From Agrobacterium albertimagni AOL15 (GTDB lineage Bacteria > Pseudomonadota > Alphaproteobacteria > Rhizobiales > Rhizobiaceae), in NCBI RefSeq assembly GCF_000300855.1, contig NZ_ALJF01000010.1, positions 248,001-312,000 on the forward strand: a DNA stretch of 64,000 nucleotides, read 5' to 3'. Each line of letters opens with the position of its first letter. Within the stretch, counting starts at the first letter, position 1. Below, in pieces: positions 18,324-27,291 of this stretch. A program made the position numbers and the translations under genes. The notes below the pieces were generated by a model. That model did not search any database. It worked only from the letters and a program-made list of their open reading frames with translations, and was not told the origin of the DNA.

Positions 18324-19199
18324 ATGGATCTCGTCGCCGAAACGCCCATCCCCTCTGAAGCTGTAAAGGCCGATCCGACCATCGGTCTGGCACTCGGGGC
18401 AGGGGGCGCGCGCGGCTTTGCCCATATCCCGGTGCTCGAAGTCTTCGATGAGCTCGGAATCAAGCCGGCGCTGATCGCCGGGTCCTCGATGGGAGCGATC
18501 CTCGGTGCCGGTTATGCCGCCGGCATGTCCGGCCGTGACATCAGGGACTACACGCTGCAGCTTGCCGACAACCGAGGCCTCGTGCTCAACCGCTTCTGGG
18601 GCTTGCGGCCTGCCAGCATTCGCGCCCTTGGTGGCGTCCGCCTCGGGCAGTTCAACCTGCCGCGCCTCTTGCGCGCCTTCCTCCCGCCTGAGATCCCAGA
18701 GAGCTTTGCAGATCTCCGGCTGCCGCTGACGGTGATCGCCACCGATTATTACGGCCAGTGCGAACTGGTCCGCAGTGAAGGCGATCTCTATGAGGCGCTG
18801 TCGGCGTCTGCCGCCATTCCCGCGCTCTTTGCGCCCGTCACCATCGGTGGCCGCCTGATGATCGATGGAGGCATCTTCAACCCGGTGCCCTATGACCATC
18901 TGGTAGGCAAGGTCGACATCATGATTGCCGTTGATGTAATCGGCGCCCCGGAAGGTGATGGCTCCCTGGTGCCGAACCGCATCGACAGCCTGTTCGGAGC
19001 CTCGCAGCTGATGATGCAGTCGCACATTGCGCTGAAAATGAAGATCTGCCAGCCGGACATCTATCTGCGGCCCGAGGTCAACAGCTACAAGGTCCTCGAT
19101 TTCTTCAAGGCGCGCCAGATCCTTGAACTCTGCGACCGTCTCAAGGAGCCCCTGAAGCGGGACCTATCGGCCCGCATGGAGGATTTCGTACGTCGGTGA
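18324..19199 (+). CDS. patatin-like phospholipase (RssA-type)
   Basis: 291 residues. All patatin signatures are present: the Gly-rich oxyanion loop GAGGARG at 25-31, nucleophile elbow GSSMG (Ser55) and the dyad Asp in DGG at 181-183. It is expected to hydrolyse acyl esters of phospholipids. There is no signal peptide, so it is cytosolic or peripherally membrane-bound. It lies 27 bp after rsmD, and its stop is 3 bp from that of the convergent Kef gene. The natural substrate is unknown. Confidence 0.92.
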   Translation: MDLVAETPIPSEAVKADPTIGLALGAGGARGFAHIPVLEVFDELGIKPALIAGSSMGAILGAGYAAGMSGRDIRDYTLQLADNRGLVLNRFWGLRPASIRALGGVRLGQFNLPRLLRAFLPPEIPESFADLRLPLTVIATDYYGQCELVRSEGDLYEALSASAAIPALFAPVTIGGRLMIDGGIFNPVPYDHLVGKVDIMIAVDVIGAPEGDGSLVPNRIDSLFGASQLMMQSHIALKMKICQPDIYLRPEVNSYKVLDFFKARQILELCDRLKEPLKRDLSARMEDFVRR

Positions 19200-19202
19200 A
19201 GA

Positions 19203-21011
19203 TCAGGCGGCCGGCGCCTGTTCTTCCTCCTCGACGGCCTGGATCGGCTTCTTCGGCTTGATCAACGGTTCGGGCTTGACCGGTCGCTTGTGCATGAGCT
19301 CCCGGCCCGCCAGAATGCCTTCCTGGGCCTGCAACCTCAGCCGCTCCTCGTCACGCCGACGGATATCCTCGGCGATGTCATAGGCCTCGTCTTCGCTGGC
19401 ACCGAGGCCCTCCAGTGTCCGCCGTCCGAAGAGCAGGCCGGACTCGAAGGTTTCGCGCAACTCGTATTCCACGTCCCGTGCCCGCAGTTCCAGGCTGTGG
19501 ATGCGGTCATAGGCGCGGACGAACAGGCGAACGTCCGGATACTCCGAGCGGATCAGATCGACGATCTTGTCGGTGATCTCCTTCTTGTGGGTACAGACCG
19601 CAACAATCTTCGCCCTTTCGATGCCGGCCGCCCGCAGCATGTCGAGCCGCGTACCGTCGCCGAAATAGATGCGGAAGCCGAAGGTTGCCGCCTGTCGCAC
19701 GCGATCGGGACTGTCATCCAGAATGGTCACGTCGCGCCCGCTCGCCAGAAGGATCTGCGCTGCGATCTGGCCGAAACGAGAGAAGCCGACCATCAGCACA
19801 TCCGAGCCGGCGCCTTCGAAGTCTTCGTCCATGTGTTCCTTGTCGACCGCCTGTCGGGCGAGGAGCCGCTGGCCAAGCAGTGCCGTCAACGGCGTGAGCG
19901 CCATAGACAAGGTGACGATCGAGATCAGCAGCGAAGATTGCGCATTGCTGAAAAGCCCTGCCGCCGCAGCGGTGGTAAAGAGCACGAAGCCGAATTCGCC
20001 GCCCTGTGGCAGGAGCATGCCGATGCGGAGGGCATCATTGTGTGACGAGCCGGCGATGCGGGTGATCCCGTAGATGACCAGGGCCTTGACGGCCATCAGC
20101 ACGGGGACGGCAATCGCGATCAGCGCCAGGTTGTCGACGATGACCTGAAGCTCCATCGACAATCCGACGGCGATGAAGAACAGCGCGAGCAACAATCCGC
20201 GGAAAGGCTCGATATCGGCCTCCAGTTCGTGGCGGTAAGACGACTCGGCCAGCATCACGCCGGCAAGGAAGGCGCCCATGGCCATCGAAAGGCCAGCGAC
20301 TTGCATGAGATAGGCCGATCCGAGAACGACGAAGAGAGCGGCCGCGATCATCACCTCGCGCGCACCCGTCCGCGCGATGATCTGGAACATCGGCGTCAGC
20401 AGGTAGCGGCCGGCGAGGATCATGCCGATCACCGCGCCGATCGCGATTCCCACTTCGATCAAGGGCGATTGCTGCACGTCGCCGCCCTGGGATCCGAGCA
20501 CCGAAACCATGGCCAGAAGCGGCACGATGGCGAGGTCCTGGAACAGGAGGATCGAGAAGGAGCGCTGGCCATAGCGGCTGTTCATGTCGCCATAGTCTTC
20601 GAGCAATTGCAGGGCGAAGGCCGTCGATGACAGCGCGAGGCCGAAGCCGGCAACCAACGCGGCCCGCCAGTCGAGCAGGTCCGACGCGATCACGATGCCG
20701 GTCAACACGAGACCTGTGAACACGACCTGGCTCGTACCCAGCCCGAAAATATCACGCCGCATGTGCCAGAGGCGGCTAGGCTTCAGTTCCAGTCCGATGA
20801 TGAAGAGCAGCAGCACAACGCCGAGTTCGGCGACCGCGAGGATCTCGCCGGAGCCTCCGATGAGGTGCAGAACGGGGCCGATCACCACGCCGGCGGCGAG
20901 ATAGCCGAGCACGGTTCCGAGCCCCAGCTTGCGGAAAAGCGGTGCTGCGATGACCGCCCCTCCGAGGAGAAGCAGGGGTTGGGCGAACAGGGCTTCGGTT
21001 GCGCTGGCCAA
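19203..21011 (-). CDS. monovalent cation:proton antiporter-2 (KefB/KefC-like) with RCK domain
   Basis: 602 residues from a TTG at 21011, preceded by GAGGAG with 9-nt spacing. The longer open frame upstream has no site and a non-membrane-like sequence. The N-terminal two thirds form about 12 membrane helices of the Na/H exchanger fold. After about residue 400, an RCK/TrkA-N domain follows, VLMVGFSRFGQIAAQILLASGRDVTILDDSPDRV, with a degenerate GxGxxG NAD-binding loop (GFSRFG). It should exchange K+ (or Na+) for H+ and be gated by nucleotide or glutathione adducts. It ends in an acidic EEEEQAPAA tail. It diverges from pmbA. Confidence 0.92.
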   Translation of the reverse strand: MASATEALFAQPLLLLGGAVIAAPLFRKLGLGTVLGYLAAGVVIGPVLHLIGGSGEILAVAELGVVLLLFIIGLELKPSRLWHMRRDIFGLGTSQVVFTGLVLTGIVIASDLLDWRAALVAGFGLALSSTAFALQLLEDYGDMNSRYGQRSFSILLFQDLAIVPLLAMVSVLGSQGGDVQQSPLIEVGIAIGAVIGMILAGRYLLTPMFQIIARTGAREVMIAAALFVVLGSAYLMQVAGLSMAMGAFLAGVMLAESSYRHELEADIEPFRGLLLALFFIAVGLSMELQVIVDNLALIAIAVPVLMAVKALVIYGITRIAGSSHNDALRIGMLLPQGGEFGFVLFTTAAAAGLFSNAQSSLLISIVTLSMALTPLTALLGQRLLARQAVDKEHMDEDFEGAGSDVLMVGFSRFGQIAAQILLASGRDVTILDDSPDRVRQAATFGFRIYFGDGTRLDMLRAAGIERAKIVAVCTHKKEITDKIVDLIRSEYPDVRLFVRAYDRIHSLELRARDVEYELRETFESGLLFGRRTLEGLGASEDEAYDIAEDIRRRDEERLRLQAQEGILAGRELMHKRPVKPEPLIKPKKPIQAVEEEEQAPAA

Positions 21012-21147
21012 GGGTTCTGTCTCCTCGTTTGCCCGATCGGGTTGACCTGAAATGGACCTATGCCGGGCTCGTGAACGGAAAAGCCCGAACCGCCCTTGAT
21101 GCCCCATCACAGGCACAATAAATGGAGCGGGAAGGAAAGGCCAACCT

Positions 21148-22494
21148 ATGCCCAATCAAATCGATTCCGCCAACCTCCTCGAACGCGCCGAGCAGCTCGT
21201 CGACCTCGCCGTCAAGGCGGGTGCCGACAAGGCAGATGCGGTCGTCGTGCGCTCCCGGTCCAAGGGTGTCAGTGTCCGCCTCGGCAAGGTCGAGTCGACC
21301 GAAGCATCCGAAAGTGACGACTTTTCGCTGCGTGTCTTCATCGGCCGCCAGGTGGCGAGCGTGTCGGCCAATCCGGGCTTCGACCTCAAGGCGCTCGCCG
21401 AACGCGCGGTCGCCATGGCCAAGGTCTCGCCCGAAGATCCCTATGCCGGTCTCGCCGACGAGAGCGATCTCGCCCGTGACATTCCCGACCTGCAGCTCTT
21501 CGACGAGACCGAGGTCTCTGGCGATCAGCTGCGCGAAACGGCGCTCGCCATGGAAGAGGTGGCCCGCTCGGTGAACGGCGTCAGCAATTCGCTGGGCGCC
21601 GGTGCCTCGGCCGGCATGGGCGGTATGGTTCTCGTCACGTCGCACGGCTTCTCTGGCAGCTATGCCGCGTCGCGCTTCTCCCGCTCGGTCGGCGTCATCG
21701 CCGGCGAGGGCACGAAGATGGAGCGCGACCATGATTTCGACAGCCGTCTCTATTTCGCCGATCTCGATAGCCCCGAGGAGATCGGCCGCCGCGCCGCCGA
21801 GCGCGCGATCCGGCGGCTGAACCCGCGTCAGGTGCCGACCGCCTCCAACCTCACCGTGGTTTTCGATCCGCGCGTCGCCCGCGGCTTCGCCGGCACCATT
21901 GCCGGTGCCATCAATGGTGCCTCGGTTGCCCGCAAGACCTCCTTCCTGCGTGACAAGATGGGCCAGCAGGTCCTGAAAGCGGGTCTCAACATTACCGATG
22001 ATCCGCTGAAGGTCCGTGGCTCCTCCTCTCGCCCCTTCGATGGCGAGGGTGTGTCGGGCAAGCCGCTGACGATGATCGAGGACGGTGTGCTGAAGCACTG
22101 GTTCCTGTCGTCGTCCACCGCCCGGGAACTGGGTCTGACGACCAATGGTCGTGGCGTACGCGGCGGCACCTCGGTCTCGCCGTCCTCCACCAACCTGGCG
22201 CTGGAGCCTGGTGACATGTCTCCGCAAGACCTGATCCGCAGCGTTGGCACCGGGCTCTACATCACCGATATGATCGGCAGTGGCGTCGACATGATCACCG
22301 GCGAATACAGCCGGGGTGCAAGCGGCTTCTGGATCGAGAATGGTGAACTCACCTATCCCGTCTCCGAGATCACGATCGCGTCCAATCTGAAGGACATGTT
22401 CATGCGGATCACGGTGGCGAATGACATAGACCGCAAGTTCGGTGTCGCAGCTCCCACCCTTGCCATTGAGGGTATGACCCTTGCCGGACTCTGA
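21148..22494 (+). CDS. pmbA: TldE/PmbA family protein (metalloprotease partner subunit)
   Basis: 448 residues, the family's usual length. It lacks the HExxxH zinc motif of TldD, which identifies it as the TldE/PmbA subunit. The heterodimer TldD/E removes residues from peptides such as microcin B17 precursors, CcdA and, in some bacteria, RiPP precursors. Recognisable segments are TSHGFSGSYAASRFS and SSSRPFDGEGVSGKPLTMIEDG. A strong AAGGAAAGG precedes the ATG. tldD is not in this window. The next gene starts 14 nt before this one ends. Confidence 0.94.
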   Translation: MPNQIDSANLLERAEQLVDLAVKAGADKADAVVVRSRSKGVSVRLGKVESTEASESDDFSLRVFIGRQVASVSANPGFDLKALAERAVAMAKVSPEDPYAGLADESDLARDIPDLQLFDETEVSGDQLRETALAMEEVARSVNGVSNSLGAGASAGMGGMVLVTSHGFSGSYAASRFSRSVGVIAGEGTKMERDHDFDSRLYFADLDSPEEIGRRAAERAIRRLNPRQVPTASNLTVVFDPRVARGFAGTIAGAINGASVARKTSFLRDKMGQQVLKAGLNITDDPLKVRGSSSRPFDGEGVSGKPLTMIEDGVLKHWFLSSSTARELGLTTNGRGVRGGTSVSPSSTNLALEPGDMSPQDLIRSVGTGLYITDMIGSGVDMITGEYSRGASGFWIENGELTYPVSEITIASNLKDMFMRITVANDIDRKFGVAAPTLAIEGMTLAGL

Positions 22495-23311
22495 TCGAAA
22501 GGCCGAGGCCATACCGCACTTCGACTGGCAGGCGGACCTTGCGCTGATCACCGAGGCGGCCCGCGAGGCCGGCAAGGTGGCAATGGCCCATTTCGGCCAG
22601 TCGCCGGAGGTCTGGTGGAAGAACGAGGGCCGTTCGCCGGTGAGCGCCGCCGACTACGCTGCCAACCGCATCCTTGAGGAGATCCTTCGTCACGCCCGGC
22701 CGAACTACGGCTGGCTGTCGGAGGAGACCGACGACGATCCGGCTAGGCTTTCCTGCGACACGCTCTTCGTCATCGACCCGATCGACGGCACCCGGGCTTT
22801 CCTCGCAGGCAAGGATACCTGGTGCGTGTCTGTGGCGGTTGTCCACAGGGGAAAGCCTGTGGCGGGCATCCTGGTTGCGCCATCCCTGGGCGAGGAATTC
22901 ACCGCAACGATCGATGGCCCCGCGCGCCGCAACGGGCAGGACATTTCAGTCTCGACGGCCGGCATCGAGGGCAGCCTGAAGCTCGCCTCGGCTCAGGACA
23001 TGGTCGCAAGTTTCAGCTCGGTGCTCAGGCCCCGCATCGAGCGCGTCGATCACATACCCTCGCTCGCCTACCGGCTGGCATTGGTGGCCGACGGGCGCAT
23101 CGATGCGACGCTGGTGAAGAAGAGCTCCCACGACTGGGACCTTGCCGCTGCCGATCTGATCCTGGCGCGTGCCGGCGGGTCGCTCACTGATCTCGACGGT
23201 GAAGCGCTCGTATACAACAGGCAGGAGGTGACGCATCCGGTGCTCTGCGCAGCATCGCGAGAACTACTTCCAGCCTTGCTGAAGAACATCTCCCGAATTC
23301 CCCGGAGTTGA
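22481..23311 (+). CDS. inositol monophosphatase family protein (CysQ/HisN-type)
   Basis: 276 residues. Metal-binding signature FVIDPIDGTRAF (DPxDGTxxF) and the second site SSHDWDLAAADLILARAGG (WDxAA) are intact; GWLSEETDDD supplies the Glu/Glu-type ligand. The family dephosphorylates inositol phosphate, PAP or histidinol phosphate, and which of these applies cannot be decided by eye. It starts from a TTG at 22481, with GAGGG upstream inside pmbA; the two genes overlap by 14 nt and are probably translationally coupled. Confidence 0.92.
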   Translation: MPDSDRKAEAIPHFDWQADLALITEAAREAGKVAMAHFGQSPEVWWKNEGRSPVSAADYAANRILEEILRHARPNYGWLSEETDDDPARLSCDTLFVIDPIDGTRAFLAGKDTWCVSVAVVHRGKPVAGILVAPSLGEEFTATIDGPARRNGQDISVSTAGIEGSLKLASAQDMVASFSSVLRPRIERVDHIPSLAYRLALVADGRIDATLVKKSSHDWDLAAADLILARAGGSLTDLDGEALVYNRQEVTHPVLCAASRELLPALLKNISRIPRS

Positions 23312-23374
23312 CCTTTGGGGCGAAATCGCGCAGATGGTTCCCAACAGACTAGGAATGAGAAAAAGGCCGCAAAC

Positions 23375-23611
23375 ATGACGGAATCCAACGAAAACAAGCA
23401 GCTTCTCCATCTCGTTTTTGGCGGTGAATTGTCAAACCTTGAACAGGTGCAGTTCCGTGATTTGACCAAGCTCGATATCGTCGGCATTTTCCCGGACTAT
23501 GCCAGCGCGCTTGTCGCCTGGAAGGCGAAAGCACAGGAGACGGTCGACAACGCCCACATGCGTTACTTCATCGTCCACATGCACCGGCTGCTCAATCCTT
23601 CCGAGAAGTAA
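23375..23611 (+). CDS. DUF4170 family protein
   Basis: 78 residues, MTESNENKQLLHLVFGGEL. It carries the family pattern HLVFGGEL...FRDLTKLDIVGIFPDYASALVAWKAKAQ...DNAHMRYFIVHMHRLLNP. It is a small alphaproteobacterial protein of unknown function, almost always found beside lipid A/Kdo genes. The start is the ATG at 23375, with AAAGG upstream. It lies 63 bp after the phosphatase gene and 149 bp before waaA. Confidence 0.92.
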   Translation: MTESNENKQLLHLVFGGELSNLEQVQFRDLTKLDIVGIFPDYASALVAWKAKAQETVDNAHMRYFIVHMHRLLNPSEK

Positions 23612-23760
23612 GGACTGGTCGGCGGCCACCGCGCCGTCGCTGCATTCGACCTCCAATGGTCACGGTTTCAACTCAGTCTTCTTGCATCTCTCTTGTTGCG
23701 TAGCGACGCCTCCTGAACGGGAAGAACGGCATTGTCGATGAAGATGAGCAGGTTTGATCG

Positions 23761-25086
23761 ATGGCACTGAGCGACGGTCTCGCATCCCTCGCTCTGACGT
23801 CCTACGGCTGGTTGGGCCTTGCGGCCTATCCGCTGTCGCGCCCCCTGCTTGCCTATCGGGCCGCCAAGGGCAAGGAAGATCGCGCCCGCCGCAGCGAACG
23901 TTTCGGCCATGCGAGCCTCGCTAGACCCGCCGGTCCGCTCGTCTGGATCCATGCCGCGAGCGTTGGCGAAACGACGGCCGTCGTCGCCCTGATGCGCGAA
24001 CTGCGCCGCCGCGACATTCATGTGCTCTTGACCACGGGTACTGTCACCTCGGCGGAAGTCGCAAAGAACCGCCTCGGCGACATGGTCCTGCACCAGTATG
24101 TGCCGCTCGACCTTCTCCCCTGCATTCGTCGCTTCCTCGACTACTGGCAGCCGGATGTTGCGATCGGTGTGGAATCCGAGATCTGGCCGACGACGCTTGC
24201 CGAACTGCATCGGCGGCATATCCCGCAGATCCTCGTCAATGCCCGCATGTCTGACCGGTCCTTTGATCGCTGGAAGCGCCATCCCTCGATCGCCGAAACC
24301 CTTTTCGGCAAGCTCGCGCTGGTGATTGCCCAGTCCGACCTCGATGCGGAACGCTTCCGCGATCTGGCCGCCTGGCCGGTCAGCGTGTCGGGCAACATCA
24401 AGGTCGATAGTGACGCGCCGCCCTGCGATGAGCAGGTGCTGGAGCGCTATCGCCAGCAAATCGGCAACCGCAAGACCTGGGCGGCAATCTCGACCTTTGA
24501 GGGCGAAGAGAAGATCGCGTCCATGGTGCATCGGGCGCTGAAGGCCCATACCGGCATGCTGACCGTGCTAGTGCCACGCCATCCCGACCGCTGCGACGAA
24601 ATCGAGGCCATGCTGGTCGAAAAGGGCTTGGTGGTCGCGCGCCGCACGCGTGGCGATGTCATCACGCCCGAGACCGATGTGTTCCTTGGCGATACCATCG
24701 GCGAGATGGGGCTTTATCTGCGCCTGACGGAGGTCGCATTCGTCGGCCGTTCGCTTTCGGCCGAAGGCGGTCAAAACCCGCTGGAGCCTGCCATGCTCGG
24801 CTGCGCCGTCCTGTCTGGTCCGCAGGTCAGCAATTTCCGCGAAAGTTACCAGCGACTCGTGCGCAAGGGCTCGGCCCGGATCGTCCGCGATGCCGAAATG
24901 CTGGCCAAAGCCGTGCATTTCCTGCTCAACAACGAAGTCGCCCGCTCCAAGATGATCGACGCCGGCCTTGAGAGCATGCAGGAAATGCGCGGTGCGCTGA
25001 CCGCGACCCTCAAGGGGCTCGAACCCTATATCAGCCCTCTCTCCGTCAAGGCCAAGCTCGAGCCGCGCGCCGCGGGCCAGAGCTGA
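23761..25086 (+). CDS. waaA: 3-deoxy-D-manno-octulosonic acid (Kdo) transferase
   Basis: 441 residues, GT30 family. It attaches Kdo from CMP-Kdo to lipid IVA at the inner face of the cytoplasmic membrane. Signatures are an N-terminal hydrophobic anchor, WIHAASVGETTAVVALM at about 62-78 (catalytic Glu in SVGE), LVNARMSDRS and the CMP-Kdo-binding SLSAEGGQNPLEPAMLG near residues 334-350. Downstream are a HAD gene (22-bp gap) and lpxK. In relatives a DUF374 acyltransferase gene usually stands between DUF4170 and waaA; none is present here. Confidence 0.96.
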   Translation: MALSDGLASLALTSYGWLGLAAYPLSRPLLAYRAAKGKEDRARRSERFGHASLARPAGPLVWIHAASVGETTAVVALMRELRRRDIHVLLTTGTVTSAEVAKNRLGDMVLHQYVPLDLLPCIRRFLDYWQPDVAIGVESEIWPTTLAELHRRHIPQILVNARMSDRSFDRWKRHPSIAETLFGKLALVIAQSDLDAERFRDLAAWPVSVSGNIKVDSDAPPCDEQVLERYRQQIGNRKTWAAISTFEGEEKIASMVHRALKAHTGMLTVLVPRHPDRCDEIEAMLVEKGLVVARRTRGDVITPETDVFLGDTIGEMGLYLRLTEVAFVGRSLSAEGGQNPLEPAMLGCAVLSGPQVSNFRESYQRLVRKGSARIVRDAEMLAKAVHFLLNNEVARSKMIDAGLESMQEMRGALTATLKGLEPYISPLSVKAKLEPRAAGQS

Positions 25087-25108
25087 CATCCACGTCAGGA
25101 CCTCTTCC

Positions 25109-25816
25109 ATGAACGACAAACCCCGGATTGCCGGCATCCTGTTCGACAAGGACGGGACGCTGCTCGATTTTGACGCGAGCTGGGGTCCGGTCAACCGGGA
25201 AGTGGCCCTGATGGCGGCGGATGGGGAGCAGGCCTTGGCCGATGCCCTGCTTCAGGCCTGCGGCATGGATCCGGTGTCCGGTGACATTGTTCCGGACAGC
25301 CTGTTTGCGGCCGGCAATACGGTCGAGATTGCTGAAGGCATGATCGCGGCTGGCTCGCCCTTCGCTCTGGATATTCTGGTGCCGAAGATCGACGCGTGCT
25401 TCGCCAAGGCTGCAGAATTTTCCGTGCCGGTGACCGAGCTTCGACCGCTTTTTGCCCGACTGCATGGCAAGGGCCTTCGCCTCGGCATCGCCTCCAGCGA
25501 CAACGAACGCTCGATCCGGGTTGCTGCCGAACGGCTCGGCATCCTGCCCTTCGTGGACTACATCGCCGGCTACGACAGCGGCCACGGCAAGAAGCCGGAG
25601 GCCGGCATGGTGCTCGGCTTTTGCGCGGCAACGGGTCTTGCGCCGTCTGAAGTCGCCGTCGTCGGAGACAACAATCATGATCTGCATATGGGGCTGAATG
25701 CCGGGGCCGGTCTGAAGATCGGTGTCCTCTCCGGAACCGGCTCGCGGGAAACGCTGACCCAGCAATCCGACATGATCTTGAGCGACATCACCGGGCTCGA
25801 AGCGCTTTTTGCCTGA
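25109..25816 (+). CDS. HAD family hydrolase (phosphoglycolate phosphatase-like)
   Basis: 235 residues. Motif I FDKDGTLLDF (about 12-21), motif II IASSDNERS, motif III Lys in GHGKKPEAGM and motif IV VVGDNNHDL form a complete HAD catalytic set with an alpha-helical type I cap. It resembles Gph, but the Lys in the DKDGT motif sets it apart from typical Gph (DLDGT). The substrate is not evident. It lies between waaA and lpxK on the same strand, which suggests co-transcription with the lipid A genes. Confidence 0.9.
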   Translation: MNDKPRIAGILFDKDGTLLDFDASWGPVNREVALMAADGEQALADALLQACGMDPVSGDIVPDSLFAAGNTVEIAEGMIAAGSPFALDILVPKIDACFAKAAEFSVPVTELRPLFARLHGKGLRLGIASSDNERSIRVAAERLGILPFVDYIAGYDSGHGKKPEAGMVLGFCAATGLAPSEVAVVGDNNHDLHMGLNAGAGLKIGVLSGTGSRETLTQQSDMILSDITGLEALFA

Positions 25817-25929
25817 GACACGCCGTCTCATTTCGGCACGCTCGCGCTTGACCATCGTGCGTTGCAATGGTTCTTGTTGCGCCGATGGGAAGGCGTCCGC
25901 GGGACGCTGAGGTCACGACAGGGACAAGA

Positions 25930-26964
25930 ATGGTATCCGAGGCACCGCCTTTCTGGTGGACCAAGACCGGCTGGCAGGCGATCTGCCTCTATCCGCTCTC
26001 CTTCGCCTATGGCCGCATTTCCGGTGCCGTCATGCGCCACCGCCGCAGGCATGCCTTATCCGTCCCCGTCATCTGTGTCGGAAACTTCACCGTCGGCGGC
26101 GCCGGCAAGACCCCGACCGCGATCGCAATCGCCAGAGCCGCGAAGGCGCGGGGACTGAAGCCTGGTTTTCTAAGCCGTGGCTACGGCGGCTCTCTCGATG
26201 TCACGACCGTCGTCGACCCGCATCATCATCGTTCGACCGCCGTGGGTGACGAGCCCTTGCTGCTCGCCCGCGAAGCGCTGACGGTTATCTCCCGTCGGCG
26301 GGTCGCCGGGGCCGAGAAGCTGGTGGCCGAGGGTGCCGATCTCATCATCATGGATGACGGTTTCCAGAGTGCGCGCCTCACGGTCGACTACGCCCTGATC
26401 GTCATCGACAGCCAGCGCGGCATCGGCAATGGCTGGGTCGTGCCCGCAGGGCCGGTCCGCGCCCCGATCGGCATCCAGATGCGCCACCTCGATGCGATCC
26501 TGAAGGTCGGCAAGGGCGATGCCGCCGACCAGTTCGTCCGCAAGGCATCCCGCAGCGGCAAGCCGGTCCTGGTCGCCAATGTCGTGCCGAGCACCGGCTC
26601 AGAGCTTTCCGGTCAGTCAGTGCTCGCTTACGCAGGGATCGCCGACCCCAACAAGTTTTACCGGACCTTGGACGAACTCGGCGCCGTCATCGCCGATCGT
26701 CAGGATTTCCCCGATCACCATCACCTCGCCGAGGACGAGATATCCGATCTGATCAGCCGCGCCGAAAAGCCGGGCCTGCAACTCGTCACGACGGCCAAGG
26801 ACAGCGTCCGCCTGTCGGGCGGTCATGGACGTTCGGAAGAGCTTCGGGAAAAATCGAGGGTCATCGATGTCGACATGCTCTTCGACGACCCGAAGGCGCC
26901 GGACCTGATCATCGACCGGGCCATCGAGGCCTGCCGCCGCAGGCGTCTCGACAAGAAGGCGTGA
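25930..26964 (+). CDS. lpxK: tetraacyldisaccharide 4'-kinase LpxK
   Basis: 344 residues from the ATG at 25930 (AGGGAC upstream); an earlier in-frame start at 25867 lacks a site. It phosphorylates the 4' position of lipid A disaccharide. An N-terminal membrane-associating helix is followed by the P-loop [13 protein letters not shown] (51-63), SRGYGG, and MDDGFQ (catalytic Asp142/Asp143). It is expected at the inner membrane face, acting just before WaaA in the same pathway. Confidence 0.96.
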   Translation: MVSEAPPFWWTKTGWQAICLYPLSFAYGRISGAVMRHRRRHALSVPVICVGNFTVGGAGKTPTAIAIARAAKARGLKPGFLSRGYGGSLDVTTVVDPHHHRSTAVGDEPLLLAREALTVISRRRVAGAEKLVAEGADLIIMDDGFQSARLTVDYALIVIDSQRGIGNGWVVPAGPVRAPIGIQMRHLDAILKVGKGDAADQFVRKASRSGKPVLVANVVPSTGSELSGQSVLAYAGIADPNKFYRTLDELGAVIADRQDFPDHHHLAEDEISDLISRAEKPGLQLVTTAKDSVRLSGGHGRSEELREKSRVIDVDMLFDDPKAPDLIIDRAIEACRRRRLDKKA

Positions 26965-26966
26965 AG

Positions 26967-27197
26967 CTAGCGCCGCTGGTTGGGCAGGGCGCCTGCGCGC
27001 TTTTCGGCTTCGAGCGAGGCTGCCGCATCCACATAGGCTTCCTGTCGGGCGACGCTCCAGTATTTCAGCTCGTCGACCAGCACCGGACGACCGGTGATCG
27101 CGCAGGTGACGAAGGTTCCCGGTGTCAGGATCTGGAAATCGGCATCGAGATAGCGGATCTTGGCTTCGCGGTTTCCGCCGCCTTCGAAACGGTTCAT
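26967..27197 (-). CDS. DUF2093 family protein
   Basis: 76 residues, MNRFEGGGNREAKIRYLDAD. The family's conserved core, DADFQILTPGTFVTCAITGR followed by PVLVDELKYWSVARQEAY, is present. It is a small cytosolic alphaproteobacterial protein of unknown function, with the single Cys conserved in the family. AGGAGA precedes the ATG. Its stop is 2 bp from the stop of lpxK, so the two are convergent. The family usually sits exactly here, between lpxK and mutL. Confidence 0.92.
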   Translation of the reverse strand: MNRFEGGGNREAKIRYLDADFQILTPGTFVTCAITGRPVLVDELKYWSVARQEAYVDAAASLEAEKRAGALPNQRR

Positions 27198-27291
27198 CAC
27201 TCTTCTCCTGCGCCGCGTGTCACGGAACTGCAATACAGCGCCCTCCGGGCGATTGAAAGATGGCTCGCCCTAAAACCCACCATCTGGCGGC

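Noticed and set aside
16700..19025. Long antisense frames over the rluB tail, rsmD and the patatin gene
   Set aside because: They follow from repetitive GC-rich codons of rluB and neighbours; no ribosome-binding sites and no recognisable domains.
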